Of a DNA stretch of 64,000 nucleotides, positions 46,782 through 56,796 are shown piece after piece (positions within the stretch are counted from its first letter, which is position 1; every line of letters starts with the position of its first letter). A model generated the notes under the pieces. The model was not told where the DNA came from and ran no database searches. It worked only from the letters and a program-made list of their open reading frames with translations. The stretch is taken from positions 124,001-188,000 of the forward strand of contig NZ_JMKZ01000001.1 of NCBI RefSeq assembly GCF_000685905.1. The letters run 5' to 3'. The position numbers and the translations under genes are program-made. Source of the stretch: Mycoplasmoides pirum ATCC 25960 (GTDB lineage Bacteria > Bacillota_I > Bacilli_A > Mycoplasmatales > Mycoplasmoidaceae).

Positions 46782-48647
46782 ATGAAAAAAAAATTAAAAA
46801 AACCAAATAGCAATATAACTAACAAATATGATTGAGATCTAGATGCAATTTTAGAAGGTTCAACCTTAGAAAAATTACATGAAAATTGAAAATTAGCTTT
46901 TGAAAATTTAATTAAAGTTTATGATAAATCTAAATGTTTTAAAGATATTAAGAAATTTGATTTATATTTAAAGGCATCAAAAAAATTAAATCTTTTGTCA
47001 AATCGCTTAATGAATTATATTTCCAATAATTTGAATGAAGATATAACAAATCCAAAATGAAATGAATGAAAACAAAAATTAACTATTGAAACTAGCAATT
47101 ATAGTATTAAATTATCTGATGTTTCAAATGCAATAATTAAACATAAAAAAGAAATTCAAAAATATTTGGAAGCACCTAAATATAAGATATATCAACGTAG
47201 TTTTGATTTAATTTTTCGAGAAGAAAAACACATATTATCAAATGAAGAAGAAAAAGTGCTTACCAAGCTTTCTATTTTGAATGGTGCTGCAGAAGATATT
47301 TTTGATACATTGACACGTTCAGAAATTAAATTTGAAGATGCGTTATCATCACAAAATAAAAAGCATAAAATTAAAACATTAGCAGATGTTCCACCTTTAT
47401 TAAAATCTAGTGATCGAAAATTGAGAAAATCAGCATGATTATCTGAATACAATGGATTTTATCGATATAAAGAAACTTTAGCAAAAATTTTATATCATGC
47501 ATATTTAAACTTTAATACGAATGCAAAGATTCGTAAACATAAAGATTATATAAGTGCTACAGCTTTTGATGATGAAATACCTGTTGAATTCATTAGTTGA
47601 ATATACACAGAAGTTGCTAAATTTGCACCTATTGTTAAAAAATATAATTCAATTATTAAAACAGCAATTAAAAATAAATTTAATTTAAATAAAGTAGAAC
47701 CTTGAGATACTCAAGTTCCTTTGTTCAATAAAAATACTAAATATTCAATAGAAGATGCACAAAAAATTGCTATTGCCGCTTTATCTCCAATGGGGAATGA
47801 ATACATTGAGATGGTAAAAAAAGCATTCAATGAAAAATGAATTTCATGATTGCCAAAACAAGGTAAACAAACTGGCGCTTATTCAATTGGAAGTGCTGAA
47901 GGTTTAAGCAAATATTATATATCTATGAATTTTGATAATACTTTAAGATCAGTTTACACAATAGTTCATGAGTTAGGACATTCTATGCATACTTGAAAAT
48001 TGCTAGAAAAACAAAAAATTTATACTGATGTTTCTATTTTCTATGCAGAAATTTCATCAATTGCTAATGAAATGTTATTGAATTATTATTTATTAAATAA
48101 ATATAAAAACGATTCAAAAATGAAAGTACTTATATTAAACGAAATGATTCAAAATTTCTTTGCAACAACAACTAGACAAATTATGTTTAGTAACTTTGAA
48201 TATGAAGCTAATGAAAAAATAAACAATGGTGAAGAATTTAGTAGTGAATCAGCGTTTGATTTATACACAAAAATGTATGAAAAATATTTAGGTTTTTCAA
48301 AGAATGCAGTTAAAAAATTAAAAACAAGTAATTATAAAAAAGGTTTATCAATTATTGTAGCTGTTCCTCATTTTTACGCAGGAATTTTTTATGTATATAA
48401 ATACGCAATCGGACAAGTAGCTTCTATAATTGCTACAAAACGCATTTTAGAAAACAAACCAAATGCTTTAAATAATTTTATGAAATTTTTATCTTCAGGT
48501 AATTCATTATCACCTTTAGATACAATTAAATTATTAGATATTGATTTAACTAAATCAAATTCTTGAAAAGAGGCTCTTGATATAGTTTCTGAATGAATTG
48601 AAATGCTATCTAAAGAATTGAAAAAAACCAAATTAATTAAAAAGTAA
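46782..48647 (+). CDS. pepF: Oligoendopeptidase F (M3 family)
   Basis: A 621-residue cytoplasmic zinc peptidase that degrades oligopeptides. The zinc motif is [12 protein letters not shown], with the third ligand in the following [16 protein letters not shown]. The long helical N-terminal channel domain and the C-terminal [20 protein letters not shown] are typical. Family length. In a mycoplasma it would supply amino acids from imported peptides. Tightly coupled to tyrS; a 111-base gap with a hairpin follows. Confidence 0.95.
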
Positions 48648-48682
48648 ATTTTAATATCTTATAAAAATTATTTATAATTCAT

Positions 48683-48702
48683 TTTGTAAGTTTGTTTACA
48701 AA
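48683..48702 (+). other. Hairpin between pepF and the RNase J gene
   Basis: TTTGTAA (48683-48689) pairs with TTACAAA (48696-48702) around a 6-base loop. No T-run follows, so it is not a standard terminator. It lies about 57 bases before the RNase J start and may be a promoter-proximal or leader structure of that gene. Confidence 0.35.
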
Positions 48703-48758
48703 CCTAATCAGTATATTTTGTTAAAAACAAAAATTTAATATTAATATGAGGACATAAA

Positions 48759-50474
48759 ATGATTAATGAAATTGATCAATCTGTACTAGTAAAAGAGCCC
48801 ACAAAGATATATGCTTTTGGCGGATTAGATGAAATCGGCAAGAACATGTATGGTATTGAATATAAGGATGAAATTGTTGTAATTGATTGTGGAATTAAAT
48901 TTGCTCATGAAGAATTATTAGGGATTGATGGTATTGTAGCTAATTTTGAATATTTGAAGAAAAATGCTGAAAAATTAAAAGCAGTTGTTATTACACATGG
49001 TCATGAAGATCATATTGGGGGAATTCCATACTTATTAAAAGAAGTAGAAGTTCCTGTTATTTATGCGCCTAAAATAGCATCAGAATTTATTATGCGTAAA
49101 TTGCAAGAGCATAAAGATGCTAAACCTACTGAAATAGTAGTTTATGATGATTTTTCAATTTTTAAAACTAAACACTTTACAATTGATTTTTATCGAGTAA
49201 ATCATTCTGTTCCAGATTCATTTGGTGTTTGTGTTCAGACACCTAATGGCAATATTGTTGAAAGTGGTGATTATCGTTTTGATTTTGCTGCTCGAAATGA
49301 AGAATTGGATATGCAAAAAGTAGTTGAGATTTCTAATCGTGGTGTTGATCTTTTTATGACTGAAACTACAAATGCAGAAGTTAATGGTTTTAGTTCTTCA
49401 GAACAAGATATTTATAAAAACATTAATAAAATTATTTCAGAAGCACCAGGAAGAGTAATCATGACTACTTTTGCTTCAAATACAACAAGAATTAATGAAG
49501 TAATTGAAATAGCTTTAAATAAAGATCGTAAAATTTGTTTACTTGGTAAAGCAATGGAAGCTAATGTTACTACTTCTAGAAAAGTAGGATACATAAACAT
49601 TAAAGAAACTGATTTGATTTCACCGCGTGAATTAAAAAAATATGAAGATCAAAATATAATTATTTTTTGTACTGGTTCACAAGGTGAAGAGTTAGCCGCA
49701 TTAAATGTTATGGCTCGCGGAAAACATTCTTGAGTTTCATTAAAACCTACAGATACTATTATTATGTCTTCAAATCCAATACCAGGTAATTATGCTAATG
49801 TCGAACATCTATTAAATGAATTATACAAGCATGGAGTAATTATTTATGAAAATTCACCATCTTTGCGTTTGCACGCTTCAGGTCATGCAACTAGACAAGA
49901 ATTGCAATTAATGTTACGTTTGGTTAATCCAAAATATGTTATGCCAATTCATGGTGAATATAAAATGTTTTCTAAAATTAAAAAAATTGCTTCTGAAGTT
50001 GGCATTGATAAAGAAAATGTCGTAATAGCTAAAAATGGAGATATGCTTTATTTAATTGATCATGAATTATATTATTCAGATCAGTTTTTTAATTCTGATT
50101 CAGTTTATATTGAAGGTCACGCTACTTCAAATAATTCAGCGAAAATTTTAAAAGAACGTAAAATTTTAAGCGAAGATGGAATTTTTACAATTATCTTGTT
50201 GATAAATAAAAAGAAATTCGATATTATAAATTTACCTATTGTTATAACTAGAGGTTGTTTTTTTGCAAAAGAATCAGCTGCTTTAGTTACTAAGATGACT
50301 CATGTTATTAAACAAGCTGTTAAAGAAGAACTTAGGAAACAATCTAATAATGAAAAAAACAAAGAAATCAATTATTCAAGTATTTCTGATTTAGCTTCTA
50401 ACATTGCAAATCATTACATTTGAAGAAATAAACGTCGTAATCCTTTGATAAAAACAATTATTGAAGAAATTTAA
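48759..50474 (+). CDS. rnj: Ribonuclease J
   Basis: A 571-residue metallo-beta-lactamase/beta-CASP RNase with 5'-3' exo and endo activity, central to mRNA decay where RNase E is absent. FGGLDEIGKNMYGIE opens the domain; THGHEDHIGGIPYLL carries the zinc ligands; VESGDYRFD, MTTFASNTTR and ASGHATRQEL belong to the beta-CASP region; MPIHGEYKM is the late His. A good TGAGGA (48747-48752) precedes ATG 48759. Slightly longer than RNase J1 (~555). Whether it equals J1 or J2 is not decidable here; all metal ligands appear present, which favours J1-like activity. Confidence 0.95.
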
Positions 50475-50575
50475 TTTTTTTAAAAATAAAACAAAGCACT
50501 TCATCTACAATTTTTAAAATTTAAATTATACTAAAACATATAGATAAAAAAGTTAATTAGGGGCAATGTAGATTT

Positions 50576-51121
50576 ATGAAAAATAAGGATGTTTCTACTC
50601 CGAAAAAAGATATTTCATCTTTAGTTAGTTCTGATGCAGGTAAAACATTATTGTTGATTACTACAAGTTGTTCAAGTTGTGTGAGAACAAAAAAGTTTTT
50701 TATAGATAATAAATTGCCTTTTATAGAAATAAATTTTTATACCTTGCCAATAACTGAAAAACATTTTAAAGATATTTTGAGTTTAACAGACAATGGTGTT
50801 TTTGATGTGATATCAACAAATAGTAAATATCTTTCAAATAATAAAGTAGATATTGGTTCATTAAAGATTTCGGAATTAATAGATTTAATTCATAAACATC
50901 CTTCAATTGTAAAACGTCCTATTATATTGCAATATGATAAATCAGGAATTCCAAAAAGATTAATGATTGGATATAATAGTGTTGATATTAGAGTTTTTTT
51001 AAGACCAATTAAAGAAGCAGAATTTCATAAATCAGATCTTAGTTACGAAAATCCAGATAAATATTTTGAATTTTTAGATGATATTTCTCCGGTTAAATTT
51101 GCAATAAAAAAAGCAAAATAA
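50576..51121 (+). CDS. spx: Spx/ArsC-family transcription regulator
   Basis: A 181-residue ArsC-fold protein. TTSCSSCVRTKKFF carries the redox CxxC switch, and KRPIILQYDKSG.PKRLMIGYNSVDIRVFLR is the conserved C-terminal half with an Arg that helps RNA-polymerase alpha binding. It is longer than Bacillus Spx (~131) by ~20 residues at the N-terminus and ~30 at the C-terminus. In Firmicutes Spx rewires transcription under thiol stress. The order spx-nadK-EIIB-like recalls M. genitalium. nadK starts 2 bases after its stop. Confidence 0.85.
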   Translation: MKNKDVSTPKKDISSLVSSDAGKTLLLITTSCSSCVRTKKFFIDNKLPFIEINFYTLPITEKHFKDILSLTDNGVFDVISTNSKYLSNNKVDIGSLKISELIDLIHKHPSIVKRPIILQYDKSGIPKRLMIGYNSVDIRVFLRPIKEAEFHKSDLSYENPDKYFEFLDDISPVKFAIKKAK

Positions 51122-51123
51122 TT

Positions 51124-51912
51124 ATGTTGAATAAACAAACTTATAAAATTGTTTTTAGTGATGCGCCTAAAGCGAAATTAATAGCAATTGAATTAGAAAA
51201 AATTTTAAAAAAATTTTTATCACCCGCTGTTAATTTAACGCCAAATTATTTGTTTTCTATTGGTGGCGATGGCACATTCATTAAGCATGGTATAGAATAC
51301 AATAAACCAAATACTAAAATAATTGGAATAAATGGCGGGAATTTGGGATTTTATAGTTCATTTAGTGAAAAGGATTTACATAAATTAATTTCAAATTGAA
51401 AAAAACTGAATTTTGAAAAAATTGATTTATTAAAAGTTAAACAAAAAAATCAAACTTGAATTGGAATTAATGAATTAGCCATAACTAGTAGCACAGCATA
51501 TCCATTAGAAATTTATTTTGATAATATTTTTTATGAAAAATTTCGAGGTACAGGAATTTTAATTGGTACTAGACCAGGAAGCACAGGATTTATAAAATCT
51601 GCAAAAGGAGCAATTATGTTTCCTAAAATTAATGCTTTAGAATTTGTAGAATTACAACCATTATTACATAAAGAATTTATTACAATTCAATCACCTTTAA
51701 TTCTTCCTTTAAAAACAAAAATTAATATCAAGTCAGAAAAAAATTATAATTTTGTATCTAATATTTGTAGAGTTTTTTTAGATGGTAATGAAATCGATGG
51801 TAATTTCGTGTCTAGTGAATTGGAAATAACTTCAGTGAAAAGTCAAGCTAAATTCTTGTTACCTAATACGCTTGAATCATTTATTAAAAAATTACAAAAA
51901 ACATTTATATAG
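51124..51912 (+). CDS. nadK: NAD kinase
   Basis: A 262-residue kinase that makes NADP. The GGDGTFIKHGIE motif near residue 50 and INGGNLGFYSSF are diagnostic; the second conserved block, TRPGSTGF with the Gly-rich turn, follows the UGA-containing middle. The N-terminus is short. It lies in the cluster spx-nadK-EIIB-like-smpB, with gaps of 2-12 bases. Its product would serve the NADP-linked GapN encoded nearby on the other strand. Confidence 0.93.
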
Positions 51913-51924
51913 GTTATTAAATAT

Positions 51925-52293
51925 ATGAAAAAACATCACAAATTTTTTTTAGTATTAGGTTATATTTTTACATTCGGAATTCTTTATTTGGTTCTTAATA
52001 ATTTTGCTAAGAAAAAAGCAACATTATCAAATGAAACTTTATTGGTTTCAAATAATATTCCTTTTGATGTAAATAATTTTTTAATTGTTTTAGGTGGTGC
52101 TGAAAATATTGAAAGTACATCAAGTACTATTTCTTCAATAAAAATTAAATTAAAAAACAAAAATTTATTTATAGAAAATAAGTTAAAAAATTTTAAACCA
52201 AAAGGTTACTTGTGAAATGCGGACAATGTTTTGACAATATTGTTTGGAGATTTTTCACAAGCACTATCTAATGAAATAAATAAAATGATATAA
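51925..52293 (+). CDS. Membrane-tethered PTS EIIB-like domain without the phospho-cysteine
   Basis: A 122-residue protein: a short basic N-terminus, one TM helix (residues ~7-24), then an EIIB-fold domain of the glucose PTS type. The pattern NNFLIVLGGAENIESTSST matches ...ALGGKENI..VDAC.TRLR..., and the end (GYLWNADNVLTILFGDFSQAL) matches the glycine-rich close. Where EIIB has the phosphorylated Cys followed by TRLR, this protein has SSIKIKL, so phosphoryl transfer by the usual route is impossible. I recall a similar protein next to the NAD kinase in M. genitalium, suggesting a conserved non-transport role, perhaps sensing. Function unknown. Confidence 0.72.
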
Positions 52294-52295
52294 AT

Positions 52296-52727
52296 ATGAA
52301 GATTTTAATAAATAACCGTAAAGCAAATTTTAATTATGAAATTATCGATAAATATGAAGCAGGTATAGTTTTAACTGGGAGTGAAGTTAAATCACTGAAT
52401 GAATCTCACGGAAATTTAGAAGAATCTTTTGTGATAATTAGAAATCAAGAAATTTATATTTTAAATTTTAATATCCCAAAATATAAGTTTAATACTTTAA
52501 AAAATCATGAAGAAACTAGAACACGCAAATTATTGATGCATAAACATCAAATAAATAAAATTAATTTAATCAAAAAACAAGAAAAATTAACATTGATTCC
52601 ACTAAAAGTTTATTGAAAAAAAAATAAAATTAAAGTAGAAATTGGTTTAGCTAAAGGTCGTAAAAAACACGATAAACGCGAAATGTTAAAATTGCGTGAT
52701 GATATGAGAGCTATTAAAAATTATTAA
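52296..52727 (+). CDS. smpB: tmRNA-binding protein SmpB
   Basis: A 143-residue OB-fold protein needed for ribosome rescue by tmRNA. NYEIIDKYEAGIVLTGSEVKSL is the conserved start, followed by ARTHKLLMH-like [44 protein letters not shown], and the basic C-terminal tail that enters the mRNA channel. UGA encodes one Trp. tmRNA itself (ssrA) was not found in the window. Its stop is one base from that of convergent gapN. Confidence 0.95.
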
Positions 52728-52728
52728 A

Positions 52729-54219
52729 TTATTTATTAACTATAAATCCTTTATATCTTGTCATAGACAAGATAGCATCTTCTATCCCTTGGACACCAAC
52801 ACCTGAATCTTTTATTCCTAGAAATGGAAATATGTCTGGACCGCGTGATGAAGCTTTATTTCAATTAACAGTTCCAACTTCTAATTGATCAGCAATTTGA
52901 TGTGCTATAGATTCTTTTTTTGTAAAAATTGATGCTTGCAAACCATATTCTGACATATTGTGAATTTTAATAGCTTCTTTGATATCTTTAACTTCAATTA
53001 CAGGCAAAACAGGACCAAATGGTTCTTCTCAAGCAATTTTCATTTTATCTGTTACTTTAGTAATTAAAGTTGGTTGAATATAATTTCTTTCTCTTTTTCC
53101 ACCCGTTTCAATTACCGCTTTATGTTTCTTAGCGTCTTCTATTAATGATTCAATATATTCAGCTGATTCAATATCAATAACTGGACCTATATCTGGACTT
53201 TGAATTGGATTTCCCATAATTAAATTTTCTATTGATTCTTTCAATAATTTAATTAATTTATTTGCAATAGATCTTACAACAATAACTCTTTTGATCGCTG
53301 TACATCTTTGGCCAGAAAAACTAAATGCACCTTTTACAATTTCAGAAACAGCATTTTTTAAATTAGCATCAGGTAAAACTATAGCTGCATCTTTGCCACC
53401 CAATTCCAAAGAAATATTACCAACTTTACTATTAGCTAATAATTCCTTTCCAACTTTTGTTCCGCCCGTAAATGAAATCATAGAAATGTGGGGGTCAGTA
53501 ATCAAAACATCACCTATTTCACTTCCGTGACCAACAATACAATGGAATACACCTTTTGGTAAACCAGCTTGAATTAACAACTCAGATATTTTGATACCTA
53601 TTATTCCAGCTTGTGTAGCGGGTTTGAAAACAACTGTATTACCACTAATTAAAGCTGGAATTATTTTTGTTATAGGTGCATTTACTGGATAATTAAATGG
53701 TGTTATTGCCAAAACTACACCCAACGGTTCTCTTGTAAAGTATCCTATTTTATTTTTAATTTTGTGTTCTTTCGGCCCAATAATCTTAGGTTTAGACATC
53801 ATTTTTTCATAAACGTTAATTGTTTCATGAATGTATTCAATTGAACGCTGAATTTCAATTACAGATTCTTTTAAACTTTTGCCAACATGATTTACTAATA
53901 ACTTTGCAAGATTTTGTATATTTTTGTTTAATAAATCAGCAAATTTTAATAATATTTTTTTACGTTTTGCATAAGTTTCTTTTGATCATGTTTTAAATGA
54001 TTTGTTTGCAGAAATATATGCTTGCTTAACATCATTTGCAGTCATTGCACAAATTCTTCCATCATCTTCTAAATCAACAGGTGATTTGATAATAATTACT
54101 TTTTGAGATGAAATTTTTTTATTTTCAATTAAACCACAAATATTATCTTTTAAATATTCAATGTTAAAACCTTCAGGTGCACAATGCAAACAGTTTTTAT
54201 TTTTTTTGTTGTCATTCAT
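52729..54219 (-). CDS. gapN: Non-phosphorylating glyceraldehyde-3-phosphate dehydrogenase (aldehyde dehydrogenase)
   Basis: A 496-residue aldehyde dehydrogenase superfamily enzyme. It has GVVLAITPFNYPVN, the Lys of VFKPATQAG, FTGGTKVGKELL, the general-base Glu in SLELGGKDA, and the nucleophile Cys in FSGQRCTAIKRV. The latter and SSRGPDIFPFLGIKDSG near the end fit GapN better than other ALDHs. GapN oxidises glyceraldehyde 3-phosphate directly to 3-phosphoglycerate and makes NADPH, a likely NADPH source where the pentose pathway is incomplete. The N-terminus carries an unusual CLHC pair. Another ALDH specificity is possible. Confidence 0.85.
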
Positions 54220-54599
54220 ATATTTTTCTCATTAAATTATTGCAATCATATACATTAATAAGATAATTTATTTTATTTTTTTATGTTAATAATTGCTTAG
54301 ATTTTTATTCTATTGCGCAAAAATAAAAAATATAAGCATATTCGACTTGCAAAAATTACAAAGGTTTATACTCATATCCTAACATTTAATAATTAATTTT
54401 TTGTTAGATGAATTTTTCTTATTAATTTAGATAATTCATGTTGAAATATTAAGCATTGACTTGTATATAGATTAGTAAACTTGCAATACAAAAATGTATT
54501 GTGCTTAAAAGATATATAAACATTTAAATTATTAACTAATTTAAATAGTTTAAATTTTTATCTTTTTTTAAATTTAATAAATGAAAGCCGAAGTAACTT
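54220..54599. other. 380-base intergenic region, divergent promoters presumed
   Basis: No gene or RNA is recognised. It is very AT-rich. One hairpin is visible: CAATACA (54484-54490) with TGTATTG (54495-54501) around AAAA, without a T-run. A TTGACT at 54456-54461 lacks a well-placed -10. The region must hold the promoters of gapN (minus) and of the coiled-coil gene (plus), but neither can be pinned down. Confidence 0.5.
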
Positions 54600-55613
54600 A
54601 TGAATAATCAACAAATAAATAGAAATGATAAGAAATTAAAAAGTAGTAAAAATAAAAAGCGAATTTTAATAATAGGTTCGTTAGGTTTATTAGCATTTGG
54701 GGTTGCAGGATTAACAACTTTAACAGTAATTAGATCAATTGATGCAAATAAAAATAATTCTTCATTGAAATCAATAATTGAAAATAAACAATCAGAATTA
54801 GATGAAGTTCAAAATTCTTTAATTGAATCTAACGATCGCCTAAGTAAAGAACAATTAGAAAATAAAAAACAAATAACAAATTTGAATCTCAAATTAGAAA
54901 ATCAGACTTTAAAACTACACAAGTTAAACCTTGAACTTGAAAATAAAAGTTTAGAACTACAAAAATTAAATTTGGAATTAGATGAACAAAATTTAATAAT
55001 AACAAATCAAATTTTAGAAATATCCAAATTAAATTCTAAATTAGAAAAGCAAATTGAAAAAGTTGATAAAACTAATTTAGAAATTGCTAATTTAAATAAT
55101 CTTTTAAATAAAAATCTTGAAACAATTAAATTACGTGAATCTGAAATTTTTAATCTTAATTTAGAAATTCAAAATTTAAAAAAAGATAAACTTGAACAAG
55201 GTAAAGAAATTATCAATTTAAATGAACAAATAACTAAAATAACTAATAAAAATCAAGAAGAAAGAAATATAGCTAATGAAGAAATAAATAAACTTAAATT
55301 AGAATTGTTAAATGAACGCAAAACAATAGATGAATTAGAAACAAAAAATAATCTGATAGTTGAGGCATTTATAAGAAATATTCCAGAAAATCAAAAAATG
55401 TTTAGAAATATTGGCACTATATCAAATAGTTCAGATCAAAACATTTTAAATGTTCTAAATAATTTATCTAGAAGAGGGTCTAATTTTTTCCCTCCATTCA
55501 CAAATATTTTAATACTGTCAAACAATAATGTAGATAAAGCAATGTTATGAGTAACGACTCCAAATAGAGTAAATACATTTTATGAAATCACATATAATGT
55601 TTCAATGCAATAA
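54600..55613 (+). CDS. Membrane-anchored long coiled-coil protein
   Basis: A 337-residue protein of unknown function. A basic N-terminus (RNDKKLKSSKNKKR) precedes a single TM helix (residues ~20-45). Then about 210 residues of uninterrupted heptad pattern rich in Leu/Asn/Glu/Lys, with imperfect internal repeats around LKLENQTLKLHKLNLELENKS. A C-terminal globular part of ~80 residues carries PENQKMFRNIGTISNS and PPFTNILILS; UGA supplies one Trp. The topology suggests a rod facing outward. Similar proteins in mycoplasmas are adhesin-associated or cytoskeletal. No Cys, no lipobox. A terminator follows. Confidence 0.75.
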
Positions 55614-55634
55614 TTTTTTTATTTAATTACACAA

Positions 55635-55670
55635 AACCAAAAAACAAACCAATGTTTTTTGGTTTTTTTT
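55635..55670 (+). terminator. Intrinsic terminator after the coiled-coil gene
   Basis: AACCAAAAAAC (55635-55645) pairs exactly with GTTTTTTGGTT (55654-55664), loop of 8, followed by an unbroken T-run to 55670. It sits 21 bases after the stop codon. Confidence 0.8.
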
Positions 55671-55795
55671 GGTTCAACATTTGATAAATCAATTTTTTTA
55701 TTTTAAACAATAATTTATAATATTGAAAAATACAAAACTTTTTGAGTACTTTAATTTTTCTTTTGATATTTAGAATCTTTAATAGAGGGTTTTAA

Positions 55796-56067
55796 ATGTT
55801 AAAAGATAAAGAAAATTAAGTAAACAAGAATTAATTAAACAAATTACAACCGCAACTAATAAGTGTAATTGTAATGGTTGTAAAATTGCTATTCATTTAA
55901 TCAAGGACAACTTTAAAATGGACGTTAAGAAAAATAAACGCACATTAGATGATTTGTTTAATGTTATTGTTGAAGTCAAAGACGACATTGTTGGAATTAA
56001 ACAAGACATTAAACGATTAGACACAAGAATTGATAATCTTGTTAAAGTTAATAAATTAAAAGAATAA
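55796..56067 (+). pseudogene. Frameshifted small ORF with CxCxxC motif and short coiled coil
   Basis: ATG 55796, with AGAGGG ten bases upstream, reads MLKDKEN and then TAA. A second frame is open from just after (TTA AGT AAA) to TAA 56065-56067. Inserting one A into the AAAA run near 55812-55815 joins them into about 90 residues: a helix, NKCNCNGCKIAIHLI, then a coiled coil VEVKDDIVGIKQDIKRLD. As written, only ATG 55918 can start the second part (49 residues: MDVKKNKRTLDDLFNVI...). It could be a recent pseudogene, a phase-variable gene or a sequencing error. No family recognised. Confidence 0.6.
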
Positions 56068-56183
56068 TTAATAATTTTTACTTATTGCAAAATCTATTTT
56101 AATTTGAATAGTATGTATGTAAATTACAAAAAATATTTTATTTTTTTAAATTAATTATAAAATTTTAAATAACATTTTGAATT

Positions 56184-56258
56184 AGGGGTGTAGTTCAATG
56201 GTAGAACATCGGTCTTCAAAACCGAGTGTTGTGGGTTCGAGTCCTGTCACCCCTGCCA
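56184..56258 (+). tRNA. trnW: tRNA-Trp (UCA anticodon, reads UGA)
   Basis: Acceptor AGGGGTG pairs with CACCCCT. The anticodon stem TCGGT/ACCGA frames the loop CTTCAAA with anticodon TCA. The T-loop is TTCGAGT in the GTGGG.../...CCTGT arm. Discriminator G and encoded CCA end at 56258. This is the mollicute tryptophan tRNA for UGA, and it closely resembles the known M. capricolum form. Confidence 0.95.
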
Positions 56259-56273
56259 TTAAATTTTTATGCA

Positions 56274-56310
56274 AAAGTGTAGCAATGTAATTGTTACACT
56301 TTATTTTTTT
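56274..56310 (+). terminator. Terminator after tRNA-Trp, overlapping the thioredoxin gene end
   Basis: AAAGTGTAGCAAT (56274-56286) pairs with ATTGTTACACTTT (56290-56302) with one G-T wobble and a 3-base loop, followed by A and seven T. The hairpin overlaps the last codon of the convergent thioredoxin gene, so it may serve both strands. Confidence 0.8.
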
Positions 56311-56645
56311 ATTAAGTATTTTTTTACAAGCATTTCAAGTTTTTTAGGTTTAATTGGCCCTACATATTCTTCTATAATATTATTTTCTTTATAAAATCTA
56401 AATGTAGGAACTTTTTCTAAATTTCATGAATTATTACCATCTTCTAATCATACTTGATCTGATTCTTCAACATTAATTAAGTAAATTTTGTAATTAGCTT
56501 TTATTTCATTAAAATGTGTAATTATTTCTGGAATATTTTTTTGACAATAGGAACATCATGTTCCAAAGAAAATACCTAAAATTGGTTCATTAGTTTTTTT
56601 AAGTAATTCCTCAAAAGTTTTAATTGTTGTATTTTTTAAATCCAT
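56301..56645 (-). CDS. Thioredoxin-like protein
   Basis: A 114-residue thioredoxin-fold protein. The active site reads FFGTWCSYCQKNIPEI, with a UGA-coded Trp before CxxC; the usual CGPC dipeptide is Ser-Tyr. The cis-Pro strand is KVPTFRFYK, and EEYVGPIKPKKLEMLVKKY ends the domain. No signal peptide, so cytoplasmic. Because the dipeptide is changed and the chain is short, it may have a redox potential unlike classical TrxA. Alone on its strand, facing away from the glycan cluster. Confidence 0.85.
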
Positions 56646-56796
56646 AATTTGTCTTCTCACTAAAAAAACTATATATTATTTATCATAAATAATATACATA
56701 AAAATAAGTATAAATTTGATTTTGTTTTTATAAAATATATAGACATGTATATAAATAAATTAAAATGATGCTAACTTATTCTAGTGATATAAACTA

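Noticed and set aside
56184-56258. UCA-anticodon tRNA as a selenocysteine tRNA
   Set aside because: The acceptor stem is 7 bp, the variable arm is short and the sequence resembles mycoplasma tRNA-Trp; no selenocysteine genes are seen.
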